Notes under the pieces: generated by a model
What the model saw: only the letters and a program-made list of their open reading frames with translations
Database searches by the model: none
What the model was told of the DNA's origin: nothing
DNA from: DASZIT01 sp035948855
Lineage (GTDB): Bacteria; Actinomycetota; Acidimicrobiia; Acidimicrobiales; RAAP-2
Direction: 5' to 3'
Length of the DNA: 64,000 nucleotides
Assembly (NCBI GenBank): GCA_035948855.1
Contig: DASZIT010000022.1
Coordinates: forward strand, 1-64,000
In this document: positions 7,331 through 15,277 of the stretch, piece after piece
Layout of the letters: each line of letters starts with the position of its first letter
Numbering within the stretch: position 1 is the first letter of the stretch
Position numbers and translations under genes: made by a program

Positions 7331-8728
7331 ATGCTCACCGACCTGGAGCGCTTCGTCGGGCAGGATGGCCGCGACGAACTCATCGATCAAGTCGAACGCC
7401 AGATCGCCGCCGAGGGCGTCACCTACATCTATTTCCAGTTTGCCTCGGTGACTGGACGGGTGATGGGAAAAGGCATTCCTTCCGACCATTGGCCGACGGT
7501 GGCCACCAAGGGATTCCAGCTCGTCTATGGCGCGACCGCCAACCTCTTCATCGATCGCCATGGCGAGTACATCGGCTACGGGCCCGAGGCGCCTGAACTG
7601 GTGGGACTGCCCGACGTCGAGACCTTCAGCGTCCTGCCCTGGGATCCCAAGGTGGCCCGGGTGTTTTGCACCCTGTTCCGCGGCCGGGAGGAACTCGAGG
7701 ATCCGGGCAGCTACCTCACCTCTGACTGCCGGGGAAATCTTCGGCGGCTGCACGAGGAGTTCACCGCCGACACCGGACTCACCCTCCGGGTCGGGTGTGA
7801 GCCGGAGATGATGTGGCTCAAGACCAATGAAGACGGGTCTCCCTCGGTGGAAGGAGCAACCCGCCCGTACTGCTACCACATCGACCAGTTCTCAGAACTG
7901 CAACCGGTCATCCACCGGGTGATCGAATATTGCGGCCGACTCGGACTCGACATGATCCAGGGGGATCACGAGGACGCGCCGGGCCAGCTCGAGCTCAACT
8001 TCGCCTTCGATCGGGCGGAGCTCACCGCCGACCGGCTCACCACCTACCGCCAGGTTTGCAAACAGGTCGGCCGCGAGCTCGGGCTGTTCCCCTGTTTCAT
8101 GCCCAAGCCGTTCATGGGGGTCTCCGCCAACGGGTGCCACCACAACTTCTCGTTGTGGCAGGGCGACACCAACACCTTCCTCCCGGAGGGAAGCGACGTC
8201 CGGACACCCAGCAAGACGGGACAGCACGCCATCGGCGGGGTGCTGACCCACCTCCGGGCCCTGACCGCCATCACCGCCCCCACCGTCAACTCCTACCGGC
8301 GATTCGCGGATGCCGGGTTCTGGGCGCCGATATTCGCCGACTGGGGGTTCCAGAACCGCACCACCGCCCTCCGGGTCAGCGCCCCCGGCCGGTTCGAGTA
8401 TCGCTCGGTCGATTCGTCGGTCAACCCCTATCTCTCCATGGCTGCGCTGCTGGTGACCATGCGCGACGGGCTCGCCCAGAGCATCGATCCCGGCCCACCG
8501 GAGGAGGGCAACATCTATGACGCCATCGCGGCCGGAAAGTCGGTGGAACGTATCCCGAGCACCCTGGGTGAGGCGCTAGACGCCCTCGAGGCCGACGATG
8601 TGGTCCGCCAGGCGCTCCCGGGAGACATGTACCGGGTGTTCATGCACTACAAGCGGGACGAGTGGGAGCGCTTCATCGGCACCGTCACCGACTGGGATAT
8701 CAAGGAGTACCTGGACATCTTGCCCTAG
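7331..8728 (+). CDS. Glutamine synthetase-like gamma-glutamyl-amine ligase 1
   Basis: 465 residues of the glutamine synthetase superfamily. The catalytic set is complete: metal ligands CEPE (Glu157, Glu159), HEDAPGQLE (Glu214, Glu221), NGCHH (His270), NSYRRF, WGFQNR with Arg343, and FEYR (Glu356). The family couples ATP hydrolysis to forming a gamma-glutamyl amide from glutamate and ammonia or another amine. The adjacent amidotransferase and second paralogue argue against a housekeeping GlnA. ATG 7331 is chosen for GGAGAGGG 7 nt upstream; GTG 7292 would start inside the dyad. First gene of a five-gene operon. Confidence 0.85.
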   Translation: MLTDLERFVGQDGRDELIDQVERQIAAEGVTYIYFQFASVTGRVMGKGIPSDHWPTVATKGFQLVYGATANLFIDRHGEYIGYGPEAPELVGLPDVETFSVLPWDPKVARVFCTLFRGREELEDPGSYLTSDCRGNLRRLHEEFTADTGLTLRVGCEPEMMWLKTNEDGSPSVEGATRPYCYHIDQFSELQPVIHRVIEYCGRLGLDMIQGDHEDAPGQLELNFAFDRAELTADRLTTYRQVCKQVGRELGLFPCFMPKPFMGVSANGCHHNFSLWQGDTNTFLPEGSDVRTPSKTGQHAIGGVLTHLRALTAITAPTVNSYRRFADAGFWAPIFADWGFQNRTTALRVSAPGRFEYRSVDSSVNPYLSMAALLVTMRDGLAQSIDPGPPEEGNIYDAIAAGKSVERIPSTLGEALDALEADDVVRQALPGDMYRVFMHYKRDEWERFIGTVTDWDIKEYLDILP

Positions 8729-8752
8729 GGGCGGATGAGCGCAGGACGATCA

Positions 8753-9583
8753 ATGGACGAGACGGCGAACAAGGAGGGTGCCCAGGCCGTCACCGCGGAG
8801 CCCCGCGGCATCTGCCGCACCCTGGTCTTTCAGCACCTGGCCGTAGAGCATCCCGGCTCGCTGGGCCGGTTGCTCGACGCGGCCGGTGTCGAGCTGGTGA
8901 CGGTCGAACTGGATGAAGGCGACCCGATTCCCGAGCTCGAGCCCTTCGACCTGCTCATCGCCATGGGCGGGCCGATGGACGTCTGGGAGGAGGACAGCCA
9001 CCCCTGGTTGGTGGCGGAAAAGGCAGCCATCCGTCGATGGGTGACCGATCTCGACCGCCCCTACCTGGGCGTCTGCCTGGGCCACCAGCTCCTGGCCAGC
9101 GCCCTCGGCGGTACGGTCGAGCCGATGACCACCCCCGAGGTGGGGGTGGTCCGGATGTCGCTCACCTCGGCGGCGGCGGCTGATCCACTCTTTTCGGCCC
9201 TGCCGGCCACCATCGAAGGGCTCCAGTGGCACGGGGCTCAGGTGACCCGGCTACCTCCGGACAGCACCGTGCTCGCCGGCAACGACGCCTGCGCGGTGCA
9301 GGCCTTCCGGGCGGGACCGCAGGCCTGGGGAGTGCAGTTCCACGTCGAGGTACTCGAGACCACCGTGGCCGACTGGGCGACGGTTCCCGCCTATCGAGCC
9401 GCGCTGCAGGAGTCCGACCATGATGCGGACGGGCTGGAGCTCGCCGTCGCCGACCACCTCGCGGGGATGGCCGAGGTGACGGGGAGGCTGGCGGCCGGGC
9501 TGGTGGCGCGGGTGGGCACCCGGTCGGGCCCGGCTCCATCTCGCGGCGATCTCGGGCGTCCGGTTGCCCGGATCGGCTCCTGA
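8753..9583 (+). CDS. Class I glutamine amidotransferase / gamma-glutamyl hydrolase-like
   Basis: About 276 residues of the GMP-synthase-like GATase family. The triad is visible: nucleophile in YLGVCLGHQLLA (Cys108), and QFHVE (His197, Glu199). There is no ATP-pyrophosphatase domain, so it is not GuaA. By analogy with PuuD and AtdA2/TdnT, it could hydrolyse a gamma-glutamyl-amide made by the neighbouring ligases, or supply ammonia. I prefer ATG 8753 (AGGA 6 nt upstream); ATG 8735, 6 nt after the previous stop, is possible. The last 40 residues after the GATase fold are of unknown use. Confidence 0.82.
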   Translation: MDETANKEGAQAVTAEPRGICRTLVFQHLAVEHPGSLGRLLDAAGVELVTVELDEGDPIPELEPFDLLIAMGGPMDVWEEDSHPWLVAEKAAIRRWVTDLDRPYLGVCLGHQLLASALGGTVEPMTTPEVGVVRMSLTSAAAADPLFSALPATIEGLQWHGAQVTRLPPDSTVLAGNDACAVQAFRAGPQAWGVQFHVEVLETTVADWATVPAYRAALQESDHDADGLELAVADHLAGMAEVTGRLAAGLVARVGTRSGPAPSRGDLGRPVARIGS

Positions 9584-9586
9584 GCG

Positions 9587-10933
9587 GTGATCGCTCCCGA
9601 CCAAGGTGGAGCCGAGTCATTGGCCACCTGGATGTCCCAGCAGGAATTGACGACCGTCCACCTCGGCCTGGTCGACGCCTCCGGCACCCTTCGCGAAAAG
9701 CAGCTGGGACCTGCTGCCGCGGCTCGTGCGTTCGAGCAGGGGTGGCAGTTCATCGACGCCATCCAGTGGTGGGACCCGAACGACCGCACCTGGCGAGGCG
9801 GCGGATCCGTGGACGCCGCGGTATCGGTCGACCGCAACAGCGGCCGGCGCTACCCGTTCGACGCCGGGGCCGCCTTCTTTCTCGCCGACTTCACCGGGAC
9901 GCTCGGCGAGTTGTCCCCCCGGGTCCAGCTCCAGCGCATGGTGGATCGGGCCGCCGCGTGCGGGCTGGTACCGGAGGTTGGATGGGAGTTCGAGCTGATC
10001 GTCCTCGACCAGGCCGAGGCTGAGCTCCGTGGCGGCGGTTTGCCGGAGGTGCTCCGACCGGCCATGGTGGCCAACCGGTGCTGGTCGGCCCTCACCCCTG
10101 CCGTCGAGGCGGAGGCCATCGGCGGCCTGCTCGACACCCTCGCCGCCGGGGACGTCCCGGTCGACCATGTCTGCGCCGAGCTAGGCCCGGGCTGCCTGGA
10201 GCTGGCCACCGAGCACCGACCGGCGGTCCGCTCCGCCGACGACGCCGCCCTGGCCAAGGTCTTCACCAAGGCCTACTACGGGCGGCGCGGCCAGACGGCG
10301 ACGTTCATGGCCCAACTCGCGGAGGAGTTCCCGGGGCTGGGAGGCCATCCAAGTCTTTCCTTCCGGTCGACCACCGACGGACAACCGGTGATCGAAGACG
10401 AGCATGGTGAACTCTCCAAAGTCGCCCTCTCCGCCATCGCCGGGGTCATCAGCCTTCTCCCCGAGTTGTTGGTGATGGCGGCCCCCACCCCCAATTCCTA
10501 TCGGCGCTTCGCGCCCGGGAACTGGGCCCCGTCCACCGCCACCTGGGGCCCGGGGAACTACAGCTGCGCGTTGCGGGCGGTGGCCGGCGCGTCGAGGGAC
10601 AGCCGGCTCGAACTCCGCATCGCCGGCGCCGACACCAGTCCCCATCTCTGCTTGAGCATGTTCCTGGGCGCGGCGGTCTGGGGTGTGGAACACGGCCTCG
10701 ACCCGGTGGCTCCGGTGCTACCTCCCGCCGACGGCCGGTCGATGCCGGGAGCGGGCATCCTGCCCCGCAACCTGCTCGAGGCCTCCGAGGCGTTTGCCTC
10801 CAGCCAGGCGGCCATCGACCTCTTCGGGCCGGCGTTCGTCGACCACTACGCCGCCTCCCGGATCGCCGAGGAGGAAGCCTGCCGGCGGTTCGTCCCTACC
10901 CAAGAGGTACTGCGCTACCTCCAGCAAGTGTGA
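9587..10933 (+). CDS. Divergent glutamine synthetase-like ligase 2
   Basis: 448 residues, a GS-fold paralogue of the upstream ligase. Metal ligands are kept: WEFE (Glu134, Glu136), AELGPGCLE (Glu198, Glu205), GGHPSL (His254), LELR (Glu342), and NSYRRF is intact. The WGxxNR motif reads WGPGNYS, with Tyr325 in place of the usual arginine, and the beta-grasp N-terminus is atypical. It starts 3 nt after the amidotransferase stop. It is probably active, but with a changed amine or acid pocket; a regulatory or non-catalytic role is also possible. Confidence 0.8.
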   Translation: MIAPDQGGAESLATWMSQQELTTVHLGLVDASGTLREKQLGPAAAARAFEQGWQFIDAIQWWDPNDRTWRGGGSVDAAVSVDRNSGRRYPFDAGAAFFLADFTGTLGELSPRVQLQRMVDRAAACGLVPEVGWEFELIVLDQAEAELRGGGLPEVLRPAMVANRCWSALTPAVEAEAIGGLLDTLAAGDVPVDHVCAELGPGCLELATEHRPAVRSADDAALAKVFTKAYYGRRGQTATFMAQLAEEFPGLGGHPSLSFRSTTDGQPVIEDEHGELSKVALSAIAGVISLLPELLVMAAPTPNSYRRFAPGNWAPSTATWGPGNYSCALRAVAGASRDSRLELRIAGADTSPHLCLSMFLGAAVWGVEHGLDPVAPVLPPADGRSMPGAGILPRNLLEASEAFASSQAAIDLFGPAFVDHYAASRIAEEEACRRFVPTQEVLRYLQQV

Positions 10934-10947
10934 GCCGCGGAGGTGTC

Positions 10948-11847
10948 ATGGCCCTGACCGAAACGGAACCGCTCGAATTCAGTGAGGAGCAGATCGCTCG
11001 ATTTCATGCCGACGGCTTCCTCATCGTCGACCGGATCATCGATCCCGGCCTGGCCGCGTCCGCCCTGGCCCGCTACCCGGAGCTGTTTGACGGGCAGTTC
11101 GAGACGGGCCTCTACCCCGACGAGTGGAACTGGCGCCCCGGCCGGGACGCCCCCGATCTGACCCGCCAAATCTGCAACGGGTGGAAATCGGACCGCGATA
11201 TTGCCCGGGTCGTCCTACGAGCGGACATCGGCGAAGCCTGCGCCCGGCTGGGAAACTGGCCCGGCACCCGCCTCAGCCAGGACAACGTCCTGTGGAAACC
11301 GTCGGGCGGCAAGCCCCTCGGGTTCCACCAGGACTCGAGCTATGAACAGTGGACGGTTCCCCCCGAGTGGGTGAGCTGCTGGATTGCCCTGGAAGACACC
11401 ACCGCGGCGGGTGGCACCGTCGAGTATGTGCGTGGTTCCCACCAATGGCAACAATGGGGGATGATCGACGAGTTCCACGGTCCTGCCGACCCCCATAAGG
11501 ACCTGCGGGAAGCCGCGGCTGCCGCCGGCGTGGAACCGGAGCTGGTCCCGGTCGAGGTGCCGGCGGGTGGCGGGGCGTTCCACGCCGGATGGACCTGGCA
11601 CGGGTCGGACGCCAACCGGGCCTCGGTCCCCCGTCGGGCACTGGTGGCCCACTGCATGTCGTCAGAGGCGCGGTTCCATCCCTCCACCGTCGGCTACCTC
11701 TACAGCCGATACAAGCGCTTCGGGGACGACACCATGGACGAGACGCACTTTCCGATTATCTGGCGTGACGACGGGTACCGGTCGCCGTTCATCGAGCCGT
11801 ATTGTGACCGCCGGATCGGTTGGGCGGGCGACGAAGACCCGGTGTGA
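10948..11847 (+). CDS. Phytanoyl-CoA dioxygenase-family Fe(II)/2-oxoglutarate oxygenase
   Basis: 299 residues, PhyH family. The iron facial triad is visible: FHQD (His127, Asp129) and WTWHGSD (His218), with Arg224 or Arg230 available for 2-oxoglutarate. The N-terminus FSEEQIARFHADGFLIVDRI is typical. The reaction by family is hydroxylation of an aliphatic carbon. Its place after two gamma-glutamyl ligases and a GATase suggests it acts on the amine substrate or its glutamyl conjugate. ATG 10948 has GGAGG just upstream; the overlapping GTG 10930 is an alternative that would overlap the previous stop. Confidence 0.85.
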   Translation: MALTETEPLEFSEEQIARFHADGFLIVDRIIDPGLAASALARYPELFDGQFETGLYPDEWNWRPGRDAPDLTRQICNGWKSDRDIARVVLRADIGEACARLGNWPGTRLSQDNVLWKPSGGKPLGFHQDSSYEQWTVPPEWVSCWIALEDTTAAGGTVEYVRGSHQWQQWGMIDEFHGPADPHKDLREAAAAAGVEPELVPVEVPAGGGAFHAGWTWHGSDANRASVPRRALVAHCMSSEARFHPSTVGYLYSRYKRFGDDTMDETHFPIIWRDDGYRSPFIEPYCDRRIGWAGDEDPV

Positions 11848-11921
11848 CGGAGTACCACCTGGGGGTTCGGCGCGAAGCCTCGCTCGTGGGCGGGAGGTAC
11901 AGTCGCCGGTGGAGGCTGGCA

Positions 11922-12443
11922 ATGACGGAGCACGGAAGCGACATTGATCGGAGCCAGGAATGGGACCTCTTGAAGGCCCGATTCCTTCGGCTCCCCGGTG
12001 AACGACCGGCGTCATCGGCAGGGGGACTCCACCATTTCGCTTTGCTCTCGAGCGATGTCGAGCGAACCATCGCCTTCTATCAAGACCTCCTCGAGTTTCC
12101 ATTGGTCGAGCTATTCGAGAACCGGGACTACCGAGGGTCGACCCATTTCTTCTTTGACGTCGGCCACGACAACTACCTGGCGTTCTTTGACTTCCCTGGC
12201 CTTGAACTCGGTCAATACCGCGAAGTTCTCGGGGGCCTTCACCACATCGCAATCTCGGTGACCCCCGACCGGTGGGAACAACTGATCTTCAAACTGGAAG
12301 CGGCCGGCGTCGAGACACACATCGTGAACGGATCCTCGGCTTACTTCCCGGGACCCGACGGCGAGCGATTGGAGCTCCTTTCACTCCCGCTCAACGACAT
12401 GTACGGCACGGTCGTCAGCCGATCAACCGCGCCGAGCAGCTGA
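11922..12443 (+). CDS. VOC-superfamily (glyoxalase/dioxygenase-fold) protein
   Basis: 173 residues. A single vicinal-oxygen-chelate unit begins at GLHHFALLSSDVERTIAFYQDLLEFPLV and ends at GLHHIAISV...YFPGPDGERLELL. Candidate metal ligands are the histidine of HHFALL, the second HHIA and the glutamate of ERLELL. ATG 11922 has GGAGG at 6 nt. It lies 74 nt after the PhyH gene on the same strand and probably closes the operon. VOC members include lyases, isomerases, ring-cleaving dioxygenases and resistance proteins, so the reaction is open. Confidence 0.75.
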   Translation: MTEHGSDIDRSQEWDLLKARFLRLPGERPASSAGGLHHFALLSSDVERTIAFYQDLLEFPLVELFENRDYRGSTHFFFDVGHDNYLAFFDFPGLELGQYREVLGGLHHIAISVTPDRWEQLIFKLEAAGVETHIVNGSSAYFPGPDGERLELLSLPLNDMYGTVVSRSTAPSS

Positions 12444-12489
12444 GCGCCCTGCCCGTGCCCGGCTTCGTGGCTGCCTCTTCACCGGATGG

Positions 12490-13188
12490 CTAGGAGTTGC
12501 CGTCGTCGTCGTGCCACTTCCACCACCCGTACGGTGGGGTCTGCGGGTAGTCCTCGGGCGAGTCCTCCCAGTCCTCCTGGCGACCAAGCGCAGTGAGATC
12601 GAGGTAGCTCCAGGTGCCCCCCATCGTCTCGTCGCCACGGTTGTTGATGAAGTAGGTCCGGAACACACGGTCACCGTCGCGGATGAACGCGTTGGTGCCG
12701 TGCCATTCGTCCACGCCGAAGTCGGCGTCGAAGCCGTCGGTCATCGAGTACCACGGCATCCCCCAGCCCATCCGTTCCTTCACGCGCTCGATGTCGGCCA
12801 GCGGTGCACGGGAGGCGAAGGCGAGTGTGGTGTCCCGGGCATTCAGATGGGCGACATGGGCGACCTGGTCGGCGACCAGGGAGCAGCCGATGCAAGCATG
12901 ATCGGGCCAGCCGAACACGCCGGGTTCGAAGAAGGCGCGGTAAACGATCAGCTGGCGGCGGCCCTCGAACAGATCCAGCAGGCTCGCTTTGCCGTTGGGC
13001 CCGTCGAACTCGTAGTCCTTCTCCACCGGCAGCCATGGCATCCGCCGACGCTCGGCGGCCAGCGCATCACGGGCGCGGGTCAACTCCTTCTCCTTCACGA
13101 GCAGTTGTTGGCGCGCCGCTTCCCATTCCTCCGGTGAAGGGCGCTCCTTCAACCGTTGGGCTTGCGATGCGACCTGGTGCTGTGCCAT
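12490..13188 (-). CDS. DUF899 thioredoxin-fold protein
   Basis: 232 residues of the DUF899 family. Typical segments are MPWLPVEKDYEFDGPNG, the strand LIVYRAFFEPG, CIGC in a thioredoxin-like position, and the terminal PPYGWWKWHDDDGN. The function is unknown; the family is thought to be thioredoxin-like. ATG 13188 has AAGGAGG 6 nt upstream, better than an in-frame start at 13206. It is convergent with the VOC gene, and dyad repeats lie in its promoter region. Confidence 0.8.
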   Translation of the reverse strand: MAQHQVASQAQRLKERPSPEEWEAARQQLLVKEKELTRARDALAAERRRMPWLPVEKDYEFDGPNGKASLLDLFEGRRQLIVYRAFFEPGVFGWPDHACIGCSLVADQVAHVAHLNARDTTLAFASRAPLADIERVKERMGWGMPWYSMTDGFDADFGVDEWHGTNAFIRDGDRVFRTYFINNRGDETMGGTWSYLDLTALGRQEDWEDSPEDYPQTPPYGWWKWHDDDGNS

Positions 13189-13244
13189 GGCAATCCTCCT
13201 TCTCACTGTGGCGGACGCGAGCCGGTCGATTGACCCCTCGCCTC

Positions 13245-13270
13245 AGTTAAACATTCAACTGATCTGTTTA
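13245..13270. promoter_or_regulatory. Nested inverted repeats upstream of the DUF899 gene
   Basis: AGTT (13245-13248) and AACT (13257-13260) are symmetric, and TAAACA (13248-13253) pairs with TGTTTA (13265-13270). This AT-rich island in GC-rich DNA resembles ArsR/MarR-type operators. DUF899 genes are often next to ArsR regulators, but none is encoded here. Confidence 0.35.
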
Positions 13271-13474
13271 CTATCACGCCACCGGGACAAGGTCAACACA
13301 TTGGTTGAATATCAAGCTCTCGGCTGGCGTACGAGGTCCGGCAAACTGCACCAGTGGGCGCTCATGCCACCGGGTTGCCATCCTTCAGCCGGGCATTGGA
13401 GGTCCGGGAGCTCGTCTGGCCCAACACCATGCACTTTGGCGGCGCGCGGCGAAATGCTCGTCTCGGGGTCCCAC

Positions 13475-13780
13475 TCACTCGCGCTTGAGCGAGATCGCCA
13501 GGTCCGGCTTGACAATGGAGGCGACGTACCGCGGCCAGATCATGGCCCCGTGGCAGCGGAAGTTGACGACATCGCCATCGGCCACATCAAACACGTGATC
13601 GCGGCTCGAATATCGGCCTGCCCGTATTCGGAGGGCGTGATGTCCTGACTCAACCGGCGTGTCGACCGTTTCATGATTTTCAATCGAGCCGACACCCTTT
13701 CCATCGACGGAGATCTCGAATCGACCGCGTCGAAGCTCAATTCCGGCGCCTTCCCGAGTCAACTTGAGCGTTGCTGACAC
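13475..13780 (-). CDS. Small conserved-looking hypothetical protein
   Basis: 101 residues, predicted as a beta-rich single domain: short alternating strands such as IELRRGRFEISVDGKGVGSI and HHALRIRAGRYSS, resembling PEGA-like or carrier-surface folds. There is no signal peptide. GTG 13780 is preceded by AAAGGAGAG at 5 nt, a strong ribosome site that supports it as real. I do not recognise a function. The 200 bp downstream of its stop contain nothing I can identify. Confidence 0.6.
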   Translation of the reverse strand: MSATLKLTREGAGIELRRGRFEISVDGKGVGSIENHETVDTPVESGHHALRIRAGRYSSRDHVFDVADGDVVNFRCHGAMIWPRYVASIVKPDLAISLKRE

Positions 13781-13924
13781 GATTGCTCTCCTTTCTGTAC
13801 AACGACACGCAGTTGACGACGCCCGGCGTCGCTGTCGGCCGACCGCGTCCCGAGTCGTCCACGCTCGAACTTAGCCGTCGCTGTCCGTGAGCGACATAGT
13901 GATCTATCAGGCATTTCGGGGTGG

Positions 13925-13950
13925 CCTCGGTACTTGTTCTTCGACCGAGG
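13925..13950. promoter_or_regulatory. Dyad upstream of the AraC-type gene
   Basis: CCTCGGT (13925-13931) and ACCGAGG (13944-13950) are perfect 7-bp arms with a 12-nt spacer. They lie 16 bp before the -10 of the AraC gene. Operator or hairpin cannot be decided from sequence. Confidence 0.35.
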
Positions 13951-13965
13951 GGGTGACCGGTCGGG

Positions 13966-13971
13966 TAACCT
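13966..13971 (+). promoter_or_regulatory. -10 box of the small AraC regulator
   Basis: TAACCT ends 6 nt before ATG 13978, giving a leaderless mRNA; no Shine-Dalgarno is present. Confidence 0.5.
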
Positions 13972-13977
13972 CATCTC

Positions 13978-14388
13978 ATGACGCCGGAAGAGATTGCCGA
14001 CCTCGTATGTCTGCGCCGGGCGCGCGACCGCATAGACCGCGACTACGCGCAACCCCTCGATGTCCCGGCTATGGCGGGTACTGCGCTGATGTCGCCCGCG
14101 CACTTCTCCCGCAAGTTCCGGGCGGCCTACGGGGAGACGCCGTACTCCTATCTCATGACCCGACGTATCGAGCGCGCCAAGGCCTTTCTGCGCCAGGGGA
14201 TGTCGGTCACCGACACCTGCTTCGCGATCGGCTGCACGTCACTTGGTTCATTCAGTTCGCGCTTCACGGAGATCGTCGGCGAGACGCCGTCGCAGTACCG
14301 CGCACGTGACCACCGTCACAGCGAGGTCGTTCCCTCATGCGTGAGCAAGGTCGTGACGCGACCCCGGCGCACCCCGGTCGCAGTCTGA
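13978..14388 (+). CDS. AraC-family regulator, DNA-binding domain only
   Basis: 136 residues with two helix-turn-helix motifs: DVPAMAGTALMSPAHFSRKF with YGETPYSYLMTRRIERA, then SVTDTCFAIGCTSLGSFSSRF with ETPSQYRARD. There is no N-terminal effector domain; about 30 extra residues follow the domain. AraC/VOC gene pairs of this kind are common in actinobacteria, and the VOC gene lies 126 bp downstream. It probably regulates that gene, which is inference. Confidence 0.85.
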   Translation: MTPEEIADLVCLRRARDRIDRDYAQPLDVPAMAGTALMSPAHFSRKFRAAYGETPYSYLMTRRIERAKAFLRQGMSVTDTCFAIGCTSLGSFSSRFTEIVGETPSQYRARDHRHSEVVPSCVSKVVTRPRRTPVAV

Positions 14389-14399
14389 GCGCTACCACC

Positions 14400-14440
14400 T
14401 GCGCCGAGGGGACGGCTGCTGACGGGTCCGTCTCGGCGCA
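14400..14440 (+). terminator. Hairpin after the AraC gene
   Basis: TGCGCCGAG at 14400-14408 pairs with the complementary end of 14428-14440, and ACGG extends the stem after a 3-nt bulge, closing on a loop of about 12 nt. It starts 12 nt after the stop codon. There is no strong T-run, so termination or mRNA 3'-end protection is likely but not certain. Confidence 0.5.
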
Positions 14441-14501
14441 CCGGCCGCCGGTCCCGCCTGACAAAGCAGGATCGAAGAAGCACTCGTCGAGACCCGGCTC
14501 C

Positions 14502-14507
14502 TAAGAT
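14502..14507 (+). promoter_or_regulatory. -10 box of the VOC gene at 14514
   Basis: TAAGAT ends 6 nt before ATG 14514, so the VOC gene has its own leaderless promoter separate from the AraC gene. Confidence 0.55.
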
Positions 14508-14513
14508 CATCGT

Positions 14514-14912
14514 ATGGAAGTCACACTCTCGGCAATGTTCATCTCCGTCCACGATCCCGACGCTGCGCTGGGCTTTTACCGCGACGCTCTCGGCCTCGAG
14601 GTCCGCAATGACGTCGCCTCCGAGGGCTTTCGGTGGGTAACCGTTGGCGCCCCCGGGCAGGACGTCGACATTGTCCTGTCCCAGCCGCACGGCGGTCGTT
14701 CGCAGGCCGAGGGCGACGCCCTCCTGTCACTCGTGGTCCAGGGGTCGCTGCAGGCGGCGATCTTCCGCTCCGACGATCTCGACACCACCTTCGAGAAGGT
14801 TCGGGCGTCGGGCGCCGAGGTGCTCCAGGAGCCGGCGTCCCAACCCTGGGGGGTGCGCGACTGCGCCTTCCGCGACCCCTCAGGCAACCTCGTCCGGATC
14901 GCGCAGGCCTGA
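14514..14912 (+). CDS. VOC-family protein
   Basis: 132 residues, a single glyoxalase/bleomycin-resistance fold: MFISVHDPDAALGFYRDALGLEV, then ATIFRSDDLDTTFEKV-type second half and the end CAFRDPSGNLVRIAQA. The usual first histidine is not obvious, so metal-dependent catalysis is uncertain. It is preceded by an AraC regulator and likely forms a regulator/effector pair. Confidence 0.78.
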   Translation: MEVTLSAMFISVHDPDAALGFYRDALGLEVRNDVASEGFRWVTVGAPGQDVDIVLSQPHGGRSQAEGDALLSLVVQGSLQAAIFRSDDLDTTFEKVRASGAEVLQEPASQPWGVRDCAFRDPSGNLVRIAQA

Positions 14913-14976
14913 CCGTCCGACGATCGCGGTCAGGACGTGCCAAAGCGGACCTGCGAGGCGCTAGGACGGAATCTCC

Positions 14977-15006
14977 CAGCCATCAACTCGATCGAGTTGA
15001 TGGCTG
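14977..15006. promoter_or_regulatory. Perfect 30-bp palindrome upstream of the DUF1059-like gene
   Basis: CAGCCATCAACTCGA at 14977-14991 is followed with no spacer by its exact reverse complement at 14992-15006. It lies 23 bp before ATG 15030 and 65 bp after the VOC stop. With no spacer it is a poor RNA hairpin but an excellent dimer or tetramer binding site. Confidence 0.65.
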
Positions 15007-15029
15007 ACTACCTGAAAGGAAGCAGCCCT

Positions 15030-15266
15030 ATGAAAACAATGACCTGTCAACAATTGGGTGGACCGTGTGATCTACCGCTCCATGGAGATAGCGCTGATGA
15101 GGTCATAAAGGCCCAGGATCGACATTTGAAGGAGATTGTCGCGGGAGGTGACGAAACCCACAAAGGCGCCTTGAAGAAGATGAAGGGTAGGTGGAGACAC
15201 CCCAAATCCGGAATGGCGTGGTACAAGAAGGCCAAGGGTGATTTTGCTGCCCTTCCCGAGGACTGA
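15030..15266 (+). CDS. DUF1059-like small protein
   Basis: 78 residues beginning MKTMTCQQLGGPCDLPLHGDS, the N-terminal signature of small DUF1059-type proteins (two conserved cysteines, Cys6 and Cys13), followed by a lysine-rich tail (KKMKGRWRHPKSGMAWYKK). ATG 15030 follows AAAGGAAG. The longer in-frame start at 14937 would translate the palindrome and is rejected. The function is unknown. Confidence 0.7.
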   Translation: MKTMTCQQLGGPCDLPLHGDSADEVIKAQDRHLKEIVAGGDETHKGALKKMKGRWRHPKSGMAWYKKAKGDFAALPED

Positions 15267-15277
15267 TCGCTGACTAG

